64,000 nucleotides of DNA from SZAS-79 sp965279075 (GCA_965279075.1 CBDIHI010000012.1:744001-808000), one strand, 5' to 3'; counted from the stretch's first letter, positions 33,618 through 46,394 are shown. Notes: generated by a model not told the origin, from the letters alone. Numbers and translations: made by a program.

Positions 33618-34309
33618 TGGACAGTGCCCAGGCCGTGCCCGGCGAGAAACGCATTCGCCTTCGAAAAGTGCCGGCATCCCAGGAACTTCCGCGCCGACAA
33701 CGGGGACGGGTGTGCGGCTTCGAGCACGAGGTGGCGCGAGGCATCGACAAGCGGAGCCTTCGCACGGGCGTGGTTGCCCCACAGCATGAACACCGCGTGC
33801 GGCGCGCGCGCGGAGGCGGCCGCGATCAGCGCGTCGGTTACCGTTTCCCAGCCCACCTTCGCATGCGACCCTGCCTGTCCTTCCTCGACGCTGAGCGAAG
33901 TGTTCAGCAGCAGCACGCCCTGTCCGGCCCATGCGGTGAGGTCGCCGTGGGGCGGGGCGGGGAGCCCGAGGTCGGCGGTGAGCTCCTTGTAGATGTTGCG
34001 CAGCGACGGCGGCACGCGCAGGCCGGGGGGAACCGAGAAGGCGAGCCCCATCGCCTGGCCGGCACCGTGATACGGGTCCTGCCCGAGGACCAGGACGCGC
34101 AGCCTTTCAGGGGCGACGAGGTCCAGGGCACGGTAGCGCAGCGCAGGCGACGGGTAGACCTCCACGCCCGCCGACTCGCGCGCCGCGACGTGCGCCTCGG
34201 CGCGCGAAAGGGCCGCGCGCGCCGCGGGATCGAGCGCGCCCAGCCATGCGTGCGGGAGCGTGCCCAGTTCGCTGCTCAGTCCTTCGCGAGCAGGTGCATC
34301 AGCGAGCAC
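33602..34309 (-). CDS. ung: Uracil-DNA glycosylase
   Basis: 235 residues, family 1 UDG. VLVLGQDPYHGAGQAMGLAFSV holds the catalytic Asp, GVLLLNTSLSVEEGQAGSH and AAHPSPLSARKFLGCRHFSKAN the leucine-loop/His region. It removes uracil from DNA. The start is uncertain: GTG 34309 overlaps the upstream dehydrogenase gene by 34 nt; no ATG precedes the conserved part. It is translationally linked to the dehydrogenase gene. Confidence 0.93.
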   Translation of the reverse strand: MLADAPAREGLSSELGTLPHAWLGALDPAARAALSRAEAHVAARESAGVEVYPSPALRYRALDLVAPERLRVLVLGQDPYHGAGQAMGLAFSVPPGLRVPPSLRNIYKELTADLGLPAPPHGDLTAWAGQGVLLLNTSLSVEEGQAGSHAKVGWETVTDALIAAASARAPHAVFMLWGNHARAKAPLVDASRHLVLEAAHPSPLSARKFLGCRHFSKANAFLAGHGLGTVQWEIR

Positions 34310-35151
34310 GTATCCCACCGCGCGCCGCCGCGCGCCTGCACCTGCGCGTAGAACTGGTCGATCATCGCCGTGGACGGCAGGCGCGCGCCGTTCTTCTTGG
34401 CCTCTTCCAGGCAGATGCCGAGGTCCTTCCTCATCCAGTCGACCGCGAAACCGAAGCCGTCGAACTTCACCTCGTCCATGGCCTTCCAGCGGTTCTCCAT
34501 CTGCCACGAGCCCGCGGCGCCCTTGGAGATCACGGCCACGACCTTCTCCATGTCGAGCCCGGCCTTCTTGCCGAAGTTCATCGCCTCGGACAGTCCCTGC
34601 AGCAGGCCCGCGATCGCGATCTGGTTGACCATCTTGGTGAGCTGGCCGGCGCCGGGCGCGCCGATCAGCACGCAGCTCTTGGCGTAGATGTCGAGGACAG
34701 CCTTGACCCTGCCGAACACGGCGTCCTCGCCGCCGCACATGATGCCGAGCTGGCCGTTGACCGCGCCGGCCTGGCCGCCGGAGACCGGGGCGTCGATGAA
34801 GTCGATGCCCTTTTCCTTGCCCCTGGCGTGGAGTTCGCGCGCAAGGATGGCCGAGGCCGTGGTGTGGTCGACGAGGATCGTCCCCTTCTTCATGCCGGCA
34901 AGCGCACCGCCGTCGCCGTAGGCCACTGAGCGAACGTCGTCGTCGTTGCCCACGCACATCATCACGAAATCCGCACCCGTGGCGGCTTCCCTGGGGGTGG
35001 GGGCGGACTTGCCGCCGAATTCCTTCGTCCACTGGGCGGACTTTGCCGCGTTACGGTTATAGACGGTGACCTCGTGACCGCCTTTCTTGAGCAGGTGGCC
35101 GGCCATCGGGTAGCCCATGACGCCCAGGCCGAGGAAAGCGATCTTCGCCAT
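34276..35151 (-). CDS. Beta-hydroxyacid dehydrogenase (3-hydroxyisobutyrate / tartronate-semialdehyde reductase family)
   Basis: 291 residues. NAD(P)-binding GLGVMGYPMAGHLLKKG with VYNRNAAK, substrate-binding DAPVSGGQAGAVNGQL and catalytic-lysine region GAGQLTKMVNQI. It oxidises or reduces a short beta-hydroxyacid in the cytoplasm; the exact substrate cannot be told. ATG 35151 is followed by a standard N-terminus. Confidence 0.9.
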   Translation of the reverse strand: MAKIAFLGLGVMGYPMAGHLLKKGGHEVTVYNRNAAKSAQWTKEFGGKSAPTPREAATGADFVMMCVGNDDDVRSVAYGDGGALAGMKKGTILVDHTTASAILARELHARGKEKGIDFIDAPVSGGQAGAVNGQLGIMCGGEDAVFGRVKAVLDIYAKSCVLIGAPGAGQLTKMVNQIAIAGLLQGLSEAMNFGKKAGLDMEKVVAVISKGAAGSWQMENRWKAMDEVKFDGFGFAVDWMRKDLGICLEEAKKNGARLPSTAMIDQFYAQVQARGGARWDTCSLMHLLAKD

Positions 35152-35252
35152 CAGAGATTCTCCAAGCAGTTGTCTGGATTGAGGAAAGGGGCGATTCTAC
35201 ACCCCGGCTCCCAGGCCTCTTCCGCGGGCTCCGGGCTCACTGCATGAGCCAC

Positions 35253-35302
35253 TTGCGGAGCGTTCCGGTCAACGGCTACAATTACTGCACGTTTATACAG
35301 TA
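35253..35302 (+). promoter_or_regulatory. recA promoter with LexA (SOS) box
   Basis: TTGCGG (35253-35258), 18-bp spacer, TACAAT (35277-35282). CTG-N10-CAG (35285-35300) inside TACTGCACGTTTATACAGTA matches the proteobacterial LexA operator and lies just after the -10, where LexA would block initiation. About 80 nt before recA. Confidence 0.88.
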
Positions 35303-35382
35303 CCCGGTGTTAGCCCGGGCGCCCGGTAAGCAAAGGCAGCCCGCCATTTGATGCTGACGGCACAGAAGAAGGAGCACTAAAA

Positions 35383-36465
<1,083 letters not shown>

Positions 36466-36468
36466 GCG

Positions 36469-36984
36469 GTGGACGATCCCGCGGAAGCCGGCGGGACGCA
36501 GGCTTGTGGAACCGAAGCGGAGCGCGGGCCGGACACTCCCAAGGAGTTGAAGGCGCGCGCGTTGCGGCTGCTGATGCGCCGCGAGCACAGCCGCGCCGAG
36601 CTTGCGAAAAAGCTCGGACCCCACGCCGAATCGCATGAGGCCGTCGAGTCGCTGCTCGGCGAGCTGGTGCAGAAGAAGTTCCTCTCCGAGGACCGCATGG
36701 CCGAGGCGCGCGCGCACGTTCTTGCGCGCAAGTTCGGCGCGTCCCGCATCCGCCAGGACCTGCGTGCCAGGGGTGTGGCCGGCGAAACCATCGACCGGGT
36801 CGCGGACGAGGCGAAAGTCACCGAAGTCGAGCGCGCGAAGGACATCTGGAGGCGCAAGTTCCGCGAACCCGGCGCCACGCCGGCCGAGCGAGCCAAGCAG
36901 ATGCGATTCCTCGCGTCGCGCGGGTTCTCCGGCGACACCATTCGCAAGGTTATTGCCCAATCAGGAAAAGAAGATCCGGAATAG
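36469..36984 (+). CDS. recX: Regulatory protein RecX
   Basis: 171 residues. Three-helix repeats with KARALRLLMRREHSRAELAKKL, FLSEDRMAEARAHVLARKFG, SRIRQDLRARGV and FLASRGFSGDTIRKVI. RecX caps RecA filaments. GTG 36469 lies 3 nt after the recA stop, which suits co-expression at a low ratio. Confidence 0.93.
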   Translation: MDDPAEAGGTQACGTEAERGPDTPKELKARALRLLMRREHSRAELAKKLGPHAESHEAVESLLGELVQKKFLSEDRMAEARAHVLARKFGASRIRQDLRARGVAGETIDRVADEAKVTEVERAKDIWRRKFREPGATPAERAKQMRFLASRGFSGDTIRKVIAQSGKEDPE

Positions 36985-37048
36985 CGTCATCCGCCTTCGC
37001 TTGCCGCGCGTTCATCTCTTTCCACACAGGGAAAAGAGGTGAATACGG

Positions 37049-37387
37049 ATGAACCAGGTACAAGCACTCGAAGTGGTACGTTCGCTCGCGAACGGCGTCG
37101 ATCCCGACACCGGCGAGGTCTTCGCAGCCGAAAGCCCGTACCAGCGCCCGCAGACCGTGCGCGCGCTGTTCGTGGCCGCGCAGGCGCTCGAGCAACGTGA
37201 GCGCACCGAGCGTCGCCGCGAAAGCCTGCCGGCGAAAACCGGCGCGCCGTGGACCGAGGACGAGGACCGTACGCTGCTCGCGGGCTTCGACGCGGGCCGC
37301 GCGATCGCCGAACTTTCGCTCGAGCACCAGCGCACGCAGCACGGCGTGCGCTCGCGGCTGCTCAAGTACGGCAGGCTGACTTCCTGA
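37049..37387 (+). CDS. Conserved hypothetical protein with SANT/Myb-like helix
   Basis: 112 residues. QVQALEVVRSLANGVDPDTGEVF and a later WTEDEDRTLLAGFDAGRAIAELS segment look like a small DNA-binding-type helical motif with a Trp core. Typical of short proteins found beside recX or alaS in betaproteobacteria; function unknown. ATG 37049 has AAAGAGGTGAATACG upstream. Confidence 0.65.
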   Translation: MNQVQALEVVRSLANGVDPDTGEVFAAESPYQRPQTVRALFVAAQALEQRERTERRRESLPAKTGAPWTEDEDRTLLAGFDAGRAIAELSLEHQRTQHGVRSRLLKYGRLTS

Positions 37388-37511
37388 GCCGCACCCCGGC
37401 CAGGCCCGGGTTCCGGCGGCAGGGCGCCGTGACCCTTTCCCCGCGCGGGTGACGACCCGCGCGGCCTTTCCTTTACAATCGGAGGATTCCCCTGTTTCCG
37501 GCCGCATCCCG

Positions 37512-40127
<2,616 letters not shown>

Positions 40128-40157
40128 ACCTCGCGGCGGAGCGCCCCGCCCGCGGCG

Positions 40158-41141
40158 TCAGAAACCGATCCGCTGCCTCTTCGCCGCCCGGCTGTCCTGC
40201 ACGTCCTCGGGCGTGACCTCCGCGCGGCCGGCCAGCTTGGCGTTGCCGAACCCGGCCTGGATCACGCGGCGCATCTCGCGGGGCCCGAAGGTCGCGAGCT
40301 TTTCCAGCACCAGCCCCGACGGCACCTCGGGGAACGCCCTGCCCCAGTCGTGACCGCCGCGGATTTCGCGGTAGATGGCGGTCGCGATCCGTGCCGCGCC
40401 CTCGACGTCCGGCGGCTCGATCTCGTAGACGTTCATGCGGTTGAGGATCGGTTCCGGGATGCGCGAGGCGTCGTTCGCGGTGGCGAACCACACGGCGCCT
40501 GAGGCGTCGATGGGGATCTCGACGAACTCGTCGACGAAGCGCGTGGCCGTCCCGCACTCGAGCAGCTCGTAGAGCGAACCGAGCGGGTCGTACTGTCCGT
40601 CGCCCGAGGCCTTGTCGATCTCGTCGATCACCATGACCGGGTTGGCGTAGTCGCCGTTCACGAAGGTGTCGAAGACCTTGCCGGGCTTGGCGTTCTTCCA
40701 TTGTGAGGATGCGCCCGACAGCACCCAGCCGGCGGTGAGCGAGCTCATGGGCACGAAGCCGTAGCCGGTGCCCATGAGCTGGGAGATCCGCCGCGCGAAG
40801 TGGGTCTTGCCTATGCCGGGGTCCCCGAGCAGCAGCATCGGCGGCAGCTCGATCGAGTCGGCCGAGTCGATGCACAGCGCGAGTTGCTTCCTGATGTCCT
40901 CGAGGACTTCGGAAAAGTTGGGCAACTCGTCGAAGAGTTCGTCCATCGCGGGCATCGCCGAGGGCTTCACGGTGAAGCGCTGGCCGCCGAGCTTGAGCAT
41001 CTTCTCGTAGAGGGCGCGGAGGGCTTCGTTAGCGCCGGGCGGGAGCTCCTGCAGTGCCTTGTCCACGCTGTTGACGTGGTAGACGTCCTTGAATCCGGCG
41101 ATGGGTAGCACCGGGGCGGGACTGGCGACGGTTGCCGACAT
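40158..41141 (-). CDS. AAA+ ATPase, Lon-like without protease domain
   Basis: 327 residues from ATG 41141 (GAAGGAGAAAACAAC upstream). Walker A LLLGDPGIGKTHFARRI, Walker B PVMVIDEIDKA, sensor 1 WFATANDASRIPEPILNRM and arginine finger region. Closest in look to the ATPase module of Lon-type proteins, but no Lon Ser/Lys protease domain follows. Substrate unknown. It stands alone and converges with alaS. Confidence 0.8.
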   Translation of the reverse strand: MSATVASPAPVLPIAGFKDVYHVNSVDKALQELPPGANEALRALYEKMLKLGGQRFTVKPSAMPAMDELFDELPNFSEVLEDIRKQLALCIDSADSIELPPMLLLGDPGIGKTHFARRISQLMGTGYGFVPMSSLTAGWVLSGASSQWKNAKPGKVFDTFVNGDYANPVMVIDEIDKASGDGQYDPLGSLYELLECGTATRFVDEFVEIPIDASGAVWFATANDASRIPEPILNRMNVYEIEPPDVEGAARIATAIYREIRGGHDWGRAFPEVPSGLVLEKLATFGPREMRRVIQAGFGNAKLAGRAEVTPEDVQDSRAAKRQRIGF

Positions 41142-41346
41142 GTTGTTTTCTCCTTCGTTTGTGCGACGGGAACAACGCGCTGCGCAAAACCTAGCATGGT
41201 GGTTTCGGTGTAGCAATACTCAGGCCACATAACGTCTATCGTCCGCGGCGGGATGACCTTGAGGTCGCTGGCAGTCGGCGCCGTTGAGTGCCAGCACGGA
41301 ACCCCGATTTGCCAAACCCCGGGCCTTCGTGCTTGAATCCGGACCC

Positions 41347-41412
41347 ATGAGCTACCGGTTCTATGCGTTCTTCCACTTTTTCTTCCGCCTGGCGGCGAAG
41401 GGGATCGGCTAA
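41347..41412 (+). CDS. Phenylalanine-rich leader peptide of DAHP synthase gene
   Basis: 21-residue ORF starting MSYRFYAFFHFFF and ending LAAKGIG. Six Phe and two Tyr lie within nine residues, as in pheL-type leader peptides. It ends 78 nt before the DAHP synthase start, with an intrinsic terminator in between. Together these predict ribosome-mediated attenuation by Phe (and perhaps Tyr) supply. The ribosome site is weak (GGA four bases upstream). The remainder of the 41142-41490 region shows no other gene. Confidence 0.8.
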   Translation: MSYRFYAFFHFFFRLAAKGIG

Positions 41413-41439
41413 GCTCACCCGAAAGTTTTCCCCCCGACG

Positions 41440-41478
41440 AACCGCCTGCGCAGAGATGCCCGGCGGTTTTTTGTTTTT
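41440..41478 (+). terminator. Intrinsic terminator (attenuator) before DAHP synthase
   Basis: AACCGCC (41440-41446) pairs with GGCGGTT (41462-41468) around a 15-nt loop, followed by TTTTTTGTTTTT (41467-41478). It ends 12 nt before the start codon, so it can only be regulatory. GGCGG at 41391-41395 in the leader ORF could compete for its 5' arm; the full antiterminator fold was not resolved by eye. Confidence 0.82.
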
Positions 41479-41490
41479 CAAGGCCCGACC

Positions 41491-42603
41491 ATGACCACAC
41501 CCGTAGACAGCTACCTGGGCGCCGTGCCCGCCGACAAGACCTCGCTCACCGACGACGAGCGCATCGAGAACATCGTCCCGCTCCCGCCGCCCGAGCACCT
41601 GATCCGGTTCTTCCCGATCCAGGACACGCCGGTCGAGGCGCTGATCTCGGACACTCGCCGCAGCGTGCGCGAGATCCTCGCGGGTCGCTCCGACCGCCTG
41701 ATCGTGATCGTCGGGCCGTGCTCGATCCACGACCCGGCCGCCGCGGTCGCCTACGCGCAGAAGCTGCGCGCCGAGCGCGAGCGCCACGCCGGCGACCTGG
41801 ATGTGATCATGCGCGTGTATTTCGAGAAGCCGCGCACCACGGTGGGCTGGAAGGGCCTCATCAACGACCCGTACATGAACGGGAGCTTCCGCATCAACGA
41901 GGGCCTGCGCATCGCGCGGGACCTGCTGGTGCGCATCAACCAGGCCGGCGTGCCGGCCGGGTGCGAGTTCCTCGACGTGATCTCCCCGCAGTACATCGGC
42001 GACCTGGTGTCGTGGGGCGCGATCGGCGCGCGCACGACGGAGTCCCAGGTCCACCGCGAGCTCGCCTCCGGGCTGTCGGCCGCGGTCGGATTCAAGAACG
42101 GCACCGACGGCAACGTCAGGATCGCCGTCGACGCGATCCTCGCGGCGCGCCAGAAGCATCATTTCCTGTCCGTCCACAAGACCGGCCAGGTGGCGATCGT
42201 GGAGACGCGCGGCAACGACGACTGCCACATCATCCTGAGGGGCGGCAAGGCGCCCAATTTCGACGCCGCCAGCGTGCAGGCCGCCTGCCAGGAACTGGCC
42301 AAGGCGAAGCTCCCCGAGCGGCTGATGGTGGACTTCTCGCACGCCAACAGCTCGAAGGACTACAAGAAGCAGATGAATGTCGCCAACGACGTCGCCGGAC
42401 AGATCGCCGCGGGCGAGCGCCGCGTCGTCGGCATCATGGCCGAGTCCAACCTCGTCGAAGGGCGCCAGGACCTGGTGCCGGGAAAGCCCCTGGTCCATGG
42501 CCAGAGCATCACCGACGCCTGCCTCGGCTGGGACGACACGACCCGGATGCTGGACCTGCTGGCCGGGGCCGTGCAGGCGCGCCGCAAGCTGGGGAAGGCC
42601 TGA
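41491..42603 (+). CDS. aroG: 3-deoxy-7-phosphoheptulonate synthase, class I (AroG/AroF type)
   Basis: 370 residues. It condenses PEP and erythrose-4-phosphate, the first step of aromatic amino-acid synthesis. VIVGPCSIHDPAAAVAYA, MRVYFEKPRTTVGWKGLINDP, QYIGDLVSWGAIGARTTESQ, GFKNGTDG, VDFSHANSSKDYKKQ and GIMAESNLVEGRQ are the class I signatures. The Phe-rich leader and terminator upstream suggest control by phenylalanine supply. Confidence 0.96.
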   Translation: MTTPVDSYLGAVPADKTSLTDDERIENIVPLPPPEHLIRFFPIQDTPVEALISDTRRSVREILAGRSDRLIVIVGPCSIHDPAAAVAYAQKLRAERERHAGDLDVIMRVYFEKPRTTVGWKGLINDPYMNGSFRINEGLRIARDLLVRINQAGVPAGCEFLDVISPQYIGDLVSWGAIGARTTESQVHRELASGLSAAVGFKNGTDGNVRIAVDAILAARQKHHFLSVHKTGQVAIVETRGNDDCHIILRGGKAPNFDAASVQAACQELAKAKLPERLMVDFSHANSSKDYKKQMNVANDVAGQIAAGERRVVGIMAESNLVEGRQDLVPGKPLVHGQSITDACLGWDDTTRMLDLLAGAVQARRKLGKA

Positions 42604-42625
42604 AGCTGGTAGCCTCGCGGGCAGC

Positions 42626-43366
42626 ATGAACCTGCCCGTCGAAACCTTCGCCATCGCGGTGCTGATCGTCACCGGCGCCTATGTCATCTTCGGACTGACC
42701 GGCTTCGGGTCGACGGTCGTCGCGGTGCCCCTGCTCGCGCTGGTGCTGCCGCTCAAGTTCGCGGTCCCGCTGATGATGCTGCTCGACCTGTCGGCCACCG
42801 CCATGCTCGGCGCCCGCCTGCGCAAGGGGATCCGCTACGACGAGCTGACCTGGCTGGTGCCTTTCATCCTCGCCGGCATGGCTCTCGGGCTCACGCTGCT
42901 CATCAAGGTCGCCGACACTTCGCTGCTGCTCGGGCTGGGCGTGTTCGTCCTCGCCTATGCCGCCTACGGCTTCATTCGCCGCGGCGTGCCGGTGGTGATG
43001 GGACGCGCGTGGAGCGGCCCCATCGGGCTGGCGGGCGGCGCGCTGTCGGCCCTGTTCGGCACGGGCGGGGTGCTGTTCGCGATGTACTTCACCGGGCGCA
43101 TCCGGGACAAGAACGAGCTGCGCGCCACCAATGCCTCGATGATCATGTTCTCGGCGCTGGTGCGGGTCGTGCTCTTCGGCATTGCCGGGCTGCTGACGCA
43201 GGACGGGCTGCTCGCCTGCGTCGCCTTCCTGATCCCGGCCATGCTCGCCGGCTATTACGTCGGCAATCGCCTGCATGCGGTGATCCCCGCCGCCCGGGTG
43301 GTGAGTGCCGTCTACGCGGTGCTGGTCGTTGCAGGGGTGTCGCTGCTCGTCCGGGGAGCGTCTTGA
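42626..43366 (+). CDS. TSUP (TauE/SafE) family membrane transporter
   Basis: 246 residues, about eight hydrophobic helices. TGAYVIFGLTGFGSTVVAVPLL and the second-repeat GPIGLAGGALSALFGTGGVLFAMYF are the paired signatures of TauE/SafE exporters of sulfite or organosulfonates. Substrate unknown. ATG 42626. Its stop overlaps the next gene start (TTGA). Confidence 0.87.
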   Translation: MNLPVETFAIAVLIVTGAYVIFGLTGFGSTVVAVPLLALVLPLKFAVPLMMLLDLSATAMLGARLRKGIRYDELTWLVPFILAGMALGLTLLIKVADTSLLLGLGVFVLAYAAYGFIRRGVPVVMGRAWSGPIGLAGGALSALFGTGGVLFAMYFTGRIRDKNELRATNASMIMFSALVRVVLFGIAGLLTQDGLLACVAFLIPAMLAGYYVGNRLHAVIPAARVVSAVYAVLVVAGVSLLVRGAS

Positions 43367-44883
43367 GCGACGCCGAACGTCAGGCGCGCCGCTGGTTCCT
43401 CTGGGCCCTTGCGACAACGCTGCTGTTCCGGGCGTGGCTTGCCGTCGCAGTCCCCTTCACCGGCGACGAGGCCTACTTCCTCGTCTGGGGGCTGCAACCG
43501 GACATCGGCTACTACGACCACCCGCCGATGGTGGGCTGGCTGCTCGCGCTGCTCGCGCCGCTGTCCACCGCCGAATGGGCGCTGAGGCTGCCGGCCCTGC
43601 TGTTGCCGGTGGCGCTCGCGTTCGGCGCGCGCTGGTCGCTCAGGCGCTGGTTCGGGCGCGGCGCGGCCGAGGCCGACCTCGCCGGGACGCTGGTCCTGCT
43701 CGTGCCGATGAACGTGTGGAACGTGCTGATCACCACGGACACCCCGCTGGTGCTGTTTTCCTTCGCGGCGATCGTGCTGTTCGCGCGCGCCGCCTCGCGC
43801 GACGTCGCGGCCGGCTTCCTGCTCGCGGGCACCTGCCTCGGCCTCGCGTTCCTGTCGAAGTACTTTGCGGTGCTGCTCGGACTGGGCATGCTCGCATGGG
43901 CGGTGCTCCGCCGCGGGCCCGGCAGCGGCTGGCCGGGCGTGGGCCTCGCTTTTCTCGCGGCGCTGCCCGCGGGTCTCCTGAACCTCTACTGGAACTACGA
44001 GGCCTGCTGGTCGAACGTGATGTTCAATGCGATCAACCGGCACGAGGGTTCGGGTTTCGGCTGGGTCAACCCGCTCTTGTTCCTCGCGGCGATGGCCTAC
44101 CTCGCTGGGCCGCTGCTGTGGGTCGCATGGCGCGAGCGCGCGGCCGTCCGCGCATCGCTCGACGACAACGGGGCACGCGCGCTGCTGTTCGCCTGGCTGG
44201 TGCCGTTCGCGGTGTTCGCGCTGCTCTCGCCGCTGAAGAAGATCGGGCTGCACTGGCTGCTGTCGTTCGTGCCGCTGCTGGTGCTCACGCTCGCCATCGC
44301 GCTGCCGGCGCAAAGGCTGAGGGGCTGCGTGCGCCTCTTCGCGGCCCTCGCGCTGCTGCACGTGGTGGTGGCCGGGGTGCTGGCTTCAGTGCCGCTAGAG
44401 GCCTGGAAATCGAACCGGCTGTATTCGCGGCTGGTGTTGCAGTTCCGCACGCCCGAGCTGGTGGCCAGGCTCGAACCCTACAAGGCGTTCGTGCCCGCCA
44501 CCGACAACTACACGCTGTCCTCGATCCTGTCCTACTACGCCGGCCGTTACTACTTCGTGTTTGGCGCCGGCACTTCGCACGCGCGGCACGACGACATCGT
44601 CACCGACGTGCGCCGTTTCGACGGCAGGGACATCATGGTCGTGCGGCGCGACCCGCCCCCGGCACAGGATTACCGGCCGTACTTCCGGTCGGTCGAGTTC
44701 CGCCAGGTCGAGGTGTCCGGAACCACGGTCCATCTCGTCCTTGGGCGGGGGTTCGACTACGCGGCCTATCGCGAGGGGGTGCTGAAGAAGGTGCTCGAGC
44801 GCTGGTACCGGGTCCCCGCGGCGCTGCCGGTCGGCGGCTGCTACTTCTGCGACAAGTACTTCCCCGGGCGGGCGCCGCGTTGA
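43363..44883 (+). CDS. GT39-type membrane glycosyltransferase (ArnT/PMT-like)
   Basis: 506 residues with many transmembrane helices. FTGDEAYFLVWGLQPDIGYYDHPPMVGW carries the acidic DE motif of lipid-phosphate-sugar-using glycosyltransferases. It would transfer a sugar from a polyprenyl-phosphate donor on the periplasmic face. TTG 43363 overlaps the previous stop (TTGA). Directly coupled to a UbiA-type transferase that may make its donor. Confidence 0.85.
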   Translation: MSDAERQARRWFLWALATTLLFRAWLAVAVPFTGDEAYFLVWGLQPDIGYYDHPPMVGWLLALLAPLSTAEWALRLPALLLPVALAFGARWSLRRWFGRGAAEADLAGTLVLLVPMNVWNVLITTDTPLVLFSFAAIVLFARAASRDVAAGFLLAGTCLGLAFLSKYFAVLLGLGMLAWAVLRRGPGSGWPGVGLAFLAALPAGLLNLYWNYEACWSNVMFNAINRHEGSGFGWVNPLLFLAAMAYLAGPLLWVAWRERAAVRASLDDNGARALLFAWLVPFAVFALLSPLKKIGLHWLLSFVPLLVLTLAIALPAQRLRGCVRLFAALALLHVVVAGVLASVPLEAWKSNRLYSRLVLQFRTPELVARLEPYKAFVPATDNYTLSSILSYYAGRYYFVFGAGTSHARHDDIVTDVRRFDGRDIMVVRRDPPPAQDYRPYFRSVEFRQVEVSGTTVHLVLGRGFDYAAYREGVLKKVLERWYRVPAALPVGGCYFCDKYFPGRAPR

Positions 44884-45746
44884 GGATCGCCGCCTGCCTG
44901 GAGCTCGCCCGGCCGCGGCAATGGGTGAAGAACGGGTTCGTGCTGACCGGCCTGCTGTTCGGCCATGCGATCGACGAGCCCGGGATGCTGTGGTCGGCGC
45001 TCGCCGCGACCGCGGCGTTCTGCCTGATGTCCAGCGGCGTCTACGCGATGAACGACTGCTTCGACCGGGAACGCGACCGCGAGCATCCCGACAAGCGCGC
45101 CCGGCCGGTGGCGAGCGGCGCGATCGGCCTGCGCGAGGGCATCGCATTCGGCGCCTTGCTGGCGGCGGCGGGGCTTGCGCTCGGGCTGTGGGCGGGGCCG
45201 CTGGTGGCCGTGATCCTCTCCGTGTACGCGCTCCTCAACCTGGGTTACTCGCTCGGCCTGAAGCGCCTGCCGGTGGTCGACGTGGCCATCATCGCCGCGG
45301 GCTTCATGCTGCGGATCCTGGCGGGGACGCTCGGCATCGGCATCGAGCCGTCGCGCTGGCTCTTCGCCTGCGGCTTCCTCCTCACGCTGTTCCTCGGCTT
45401 CGCCAAGCGCCGCGCCGAGCTCGGCCGGCTCGCGGGGGACGCGGGCCGGCATCGCCCCGTTCTGGAGGCCTACAGCGAAGCTTTCCTGGACCGCGCAGTG
45501 TTCGCGTGCGCGGCCGCGATGCTCGCGGCCTACGTCCTGTACAGCGTCTCCCCCGGTACGCTGGCCCAGCACGGCACGGACCTCGTGCCGACCGTGCCGT
45601 TCGTGCTCGTGGGAACCGGCCGGTACCTGTTCCTGCTGCGTCACCGGGGCGGCGGCGGGGATCCCTCGACCGAGCTCGTACGCGACCCGTGGCTGCTCGC
45701 GTCCGCGGCCGGCTGGCTCGCCACCGTGGTGCTCTTGATCGGCTAG
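44880..45746 (+). CDS. UbiA-family decaprenyl-phosphate phosphoribosyltransferase-like protein
   Basis: 288 residues, polytopic. ELARPRQWVKNGFVLTGLLFG and NDCFDRERDREHPDKRARPVASG are the two Asp-rich blocks of the DPPR-synthase branch of UbiA. Such enzymes attach phosphoribose to a polyprenyl phosphate. TTG 44880 overlaps the glycosyltransferase stop. With the GT39 gene it suggests a lipid-linked pentose used for envelope glycosylation (inference). Confidence 0.85.
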   Translation: MRIAACLELARPRQWVKNGFVLTGLLFGHAIDEPGMLWSALAATAAFCLMSSGVYAMNDCFDRERDREHPDKRARPVASGAIGLREGIAFGALLAAAGLALGLWAGPLVAVILSVYALLNLGYSLGLKRLPVVDVAIIAAGFMLRILAGTLGIGIEPSRWLFACGFLLTLFLGFAKRRAELGRLAGDAGRHRPVLEAYSEAFLDRAVFACAAAMLAAYVLYSVSPGTLAQHGTDLVPTVPFVLVGTGRYLFLLRHRGGGGDPSTELVRDPWLLASAAGWLATVVLLIG

Positions 45747-45778
45747 AATGGCCCCAAGAGAGTAATGCTTCCCGAGCC

Positions 45779-46327
45779 ATGGCCGACCGACCACAGCAGC
45801 TAGCGCATCTCGACTACCTGGGCGACGCGACCAAGTTCTCCGGGCAGATCCATGCGCTGATCCCGAAGTGCAACCTGCTGGAGAACTTCTCCCACGCCGA
45901 GGTTCGCCTGCTGTCGCACTTCATGGACATCTACATGTGCCCGCAGGGCGTGGAGATCATCCGCGAGGGCGAGGGCGGGGATTTCATGCTGATGATCATC
46001 GAGGGCCGCGTCGAAGTGCTCAAGCGCGACCGCTGGAACACCCAGCAGCTGATCGCCGTCGTGGATGCCGGCAAGACGCTCGGCGAAATGTCGATGATCG
46101 ACGGCGAGGCGCGCTTCGCGACCTGCATCGCGGACCAGCCGACCATGATCGCGGTGCTCGACCGGGAGAACCTCGCGCGCACCATCGTCGAGCAGCCGAT
46201 GCTGGGCGCCAAGATCCTGATGGAGTTCGTGCTGATGCTGTCCCAGCGCCTGCGGGCAACGAGCACCCGGCTGGTCGAGGTGCTCGACGAGCAGAAGCAG
46301 CGCGGCACCGTCTGGCCGCCGACCTGA
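45779..46327 (+). CDS. Cyclic-nucleotide-binding domain protein
   Basis: 182 residues made almost only of one cNMP-binding beta-roll: FMDIYMCPQGVEIIREGEGGDFMLMIIEGRVEVL and KTLGEMSMIDGEARFATCIA (phosphate-binding cassette region). No helix-turn-helix follows, so it is not a Crp-type transcription factor; a sensor or adaptor is more likely. ATG 45779. Confidence 0.82.
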   Translation: MADRPQQLAHLDYLGDATKFSGQIHALIPKCNLLENFSHAEVRLLSHFMDIYMCPQGVEIIREGEGGDFMLMIIEGRVEVLKRDRWNTQQLIAVVDAGKTLGEMSMIDGEARFATCIADQPTMIAVLDRENLARTIVEQPMLGAKILMEFVLMLSQRLRATSTRLVEVLDEQKQRGTVWPPT

Positions 46328-46394
46328 GCCGTCTGTAAGGAAAGGCGACCGCGAAGCGACGAAAGGCGGACGCCACACCACACAGGACCACACA

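Noticed and set aside
40128..40157. Terminator between convergent alaS and AAA+ genes
   Set aside because: GC-rich but no clean stem with a T-run on either strand.
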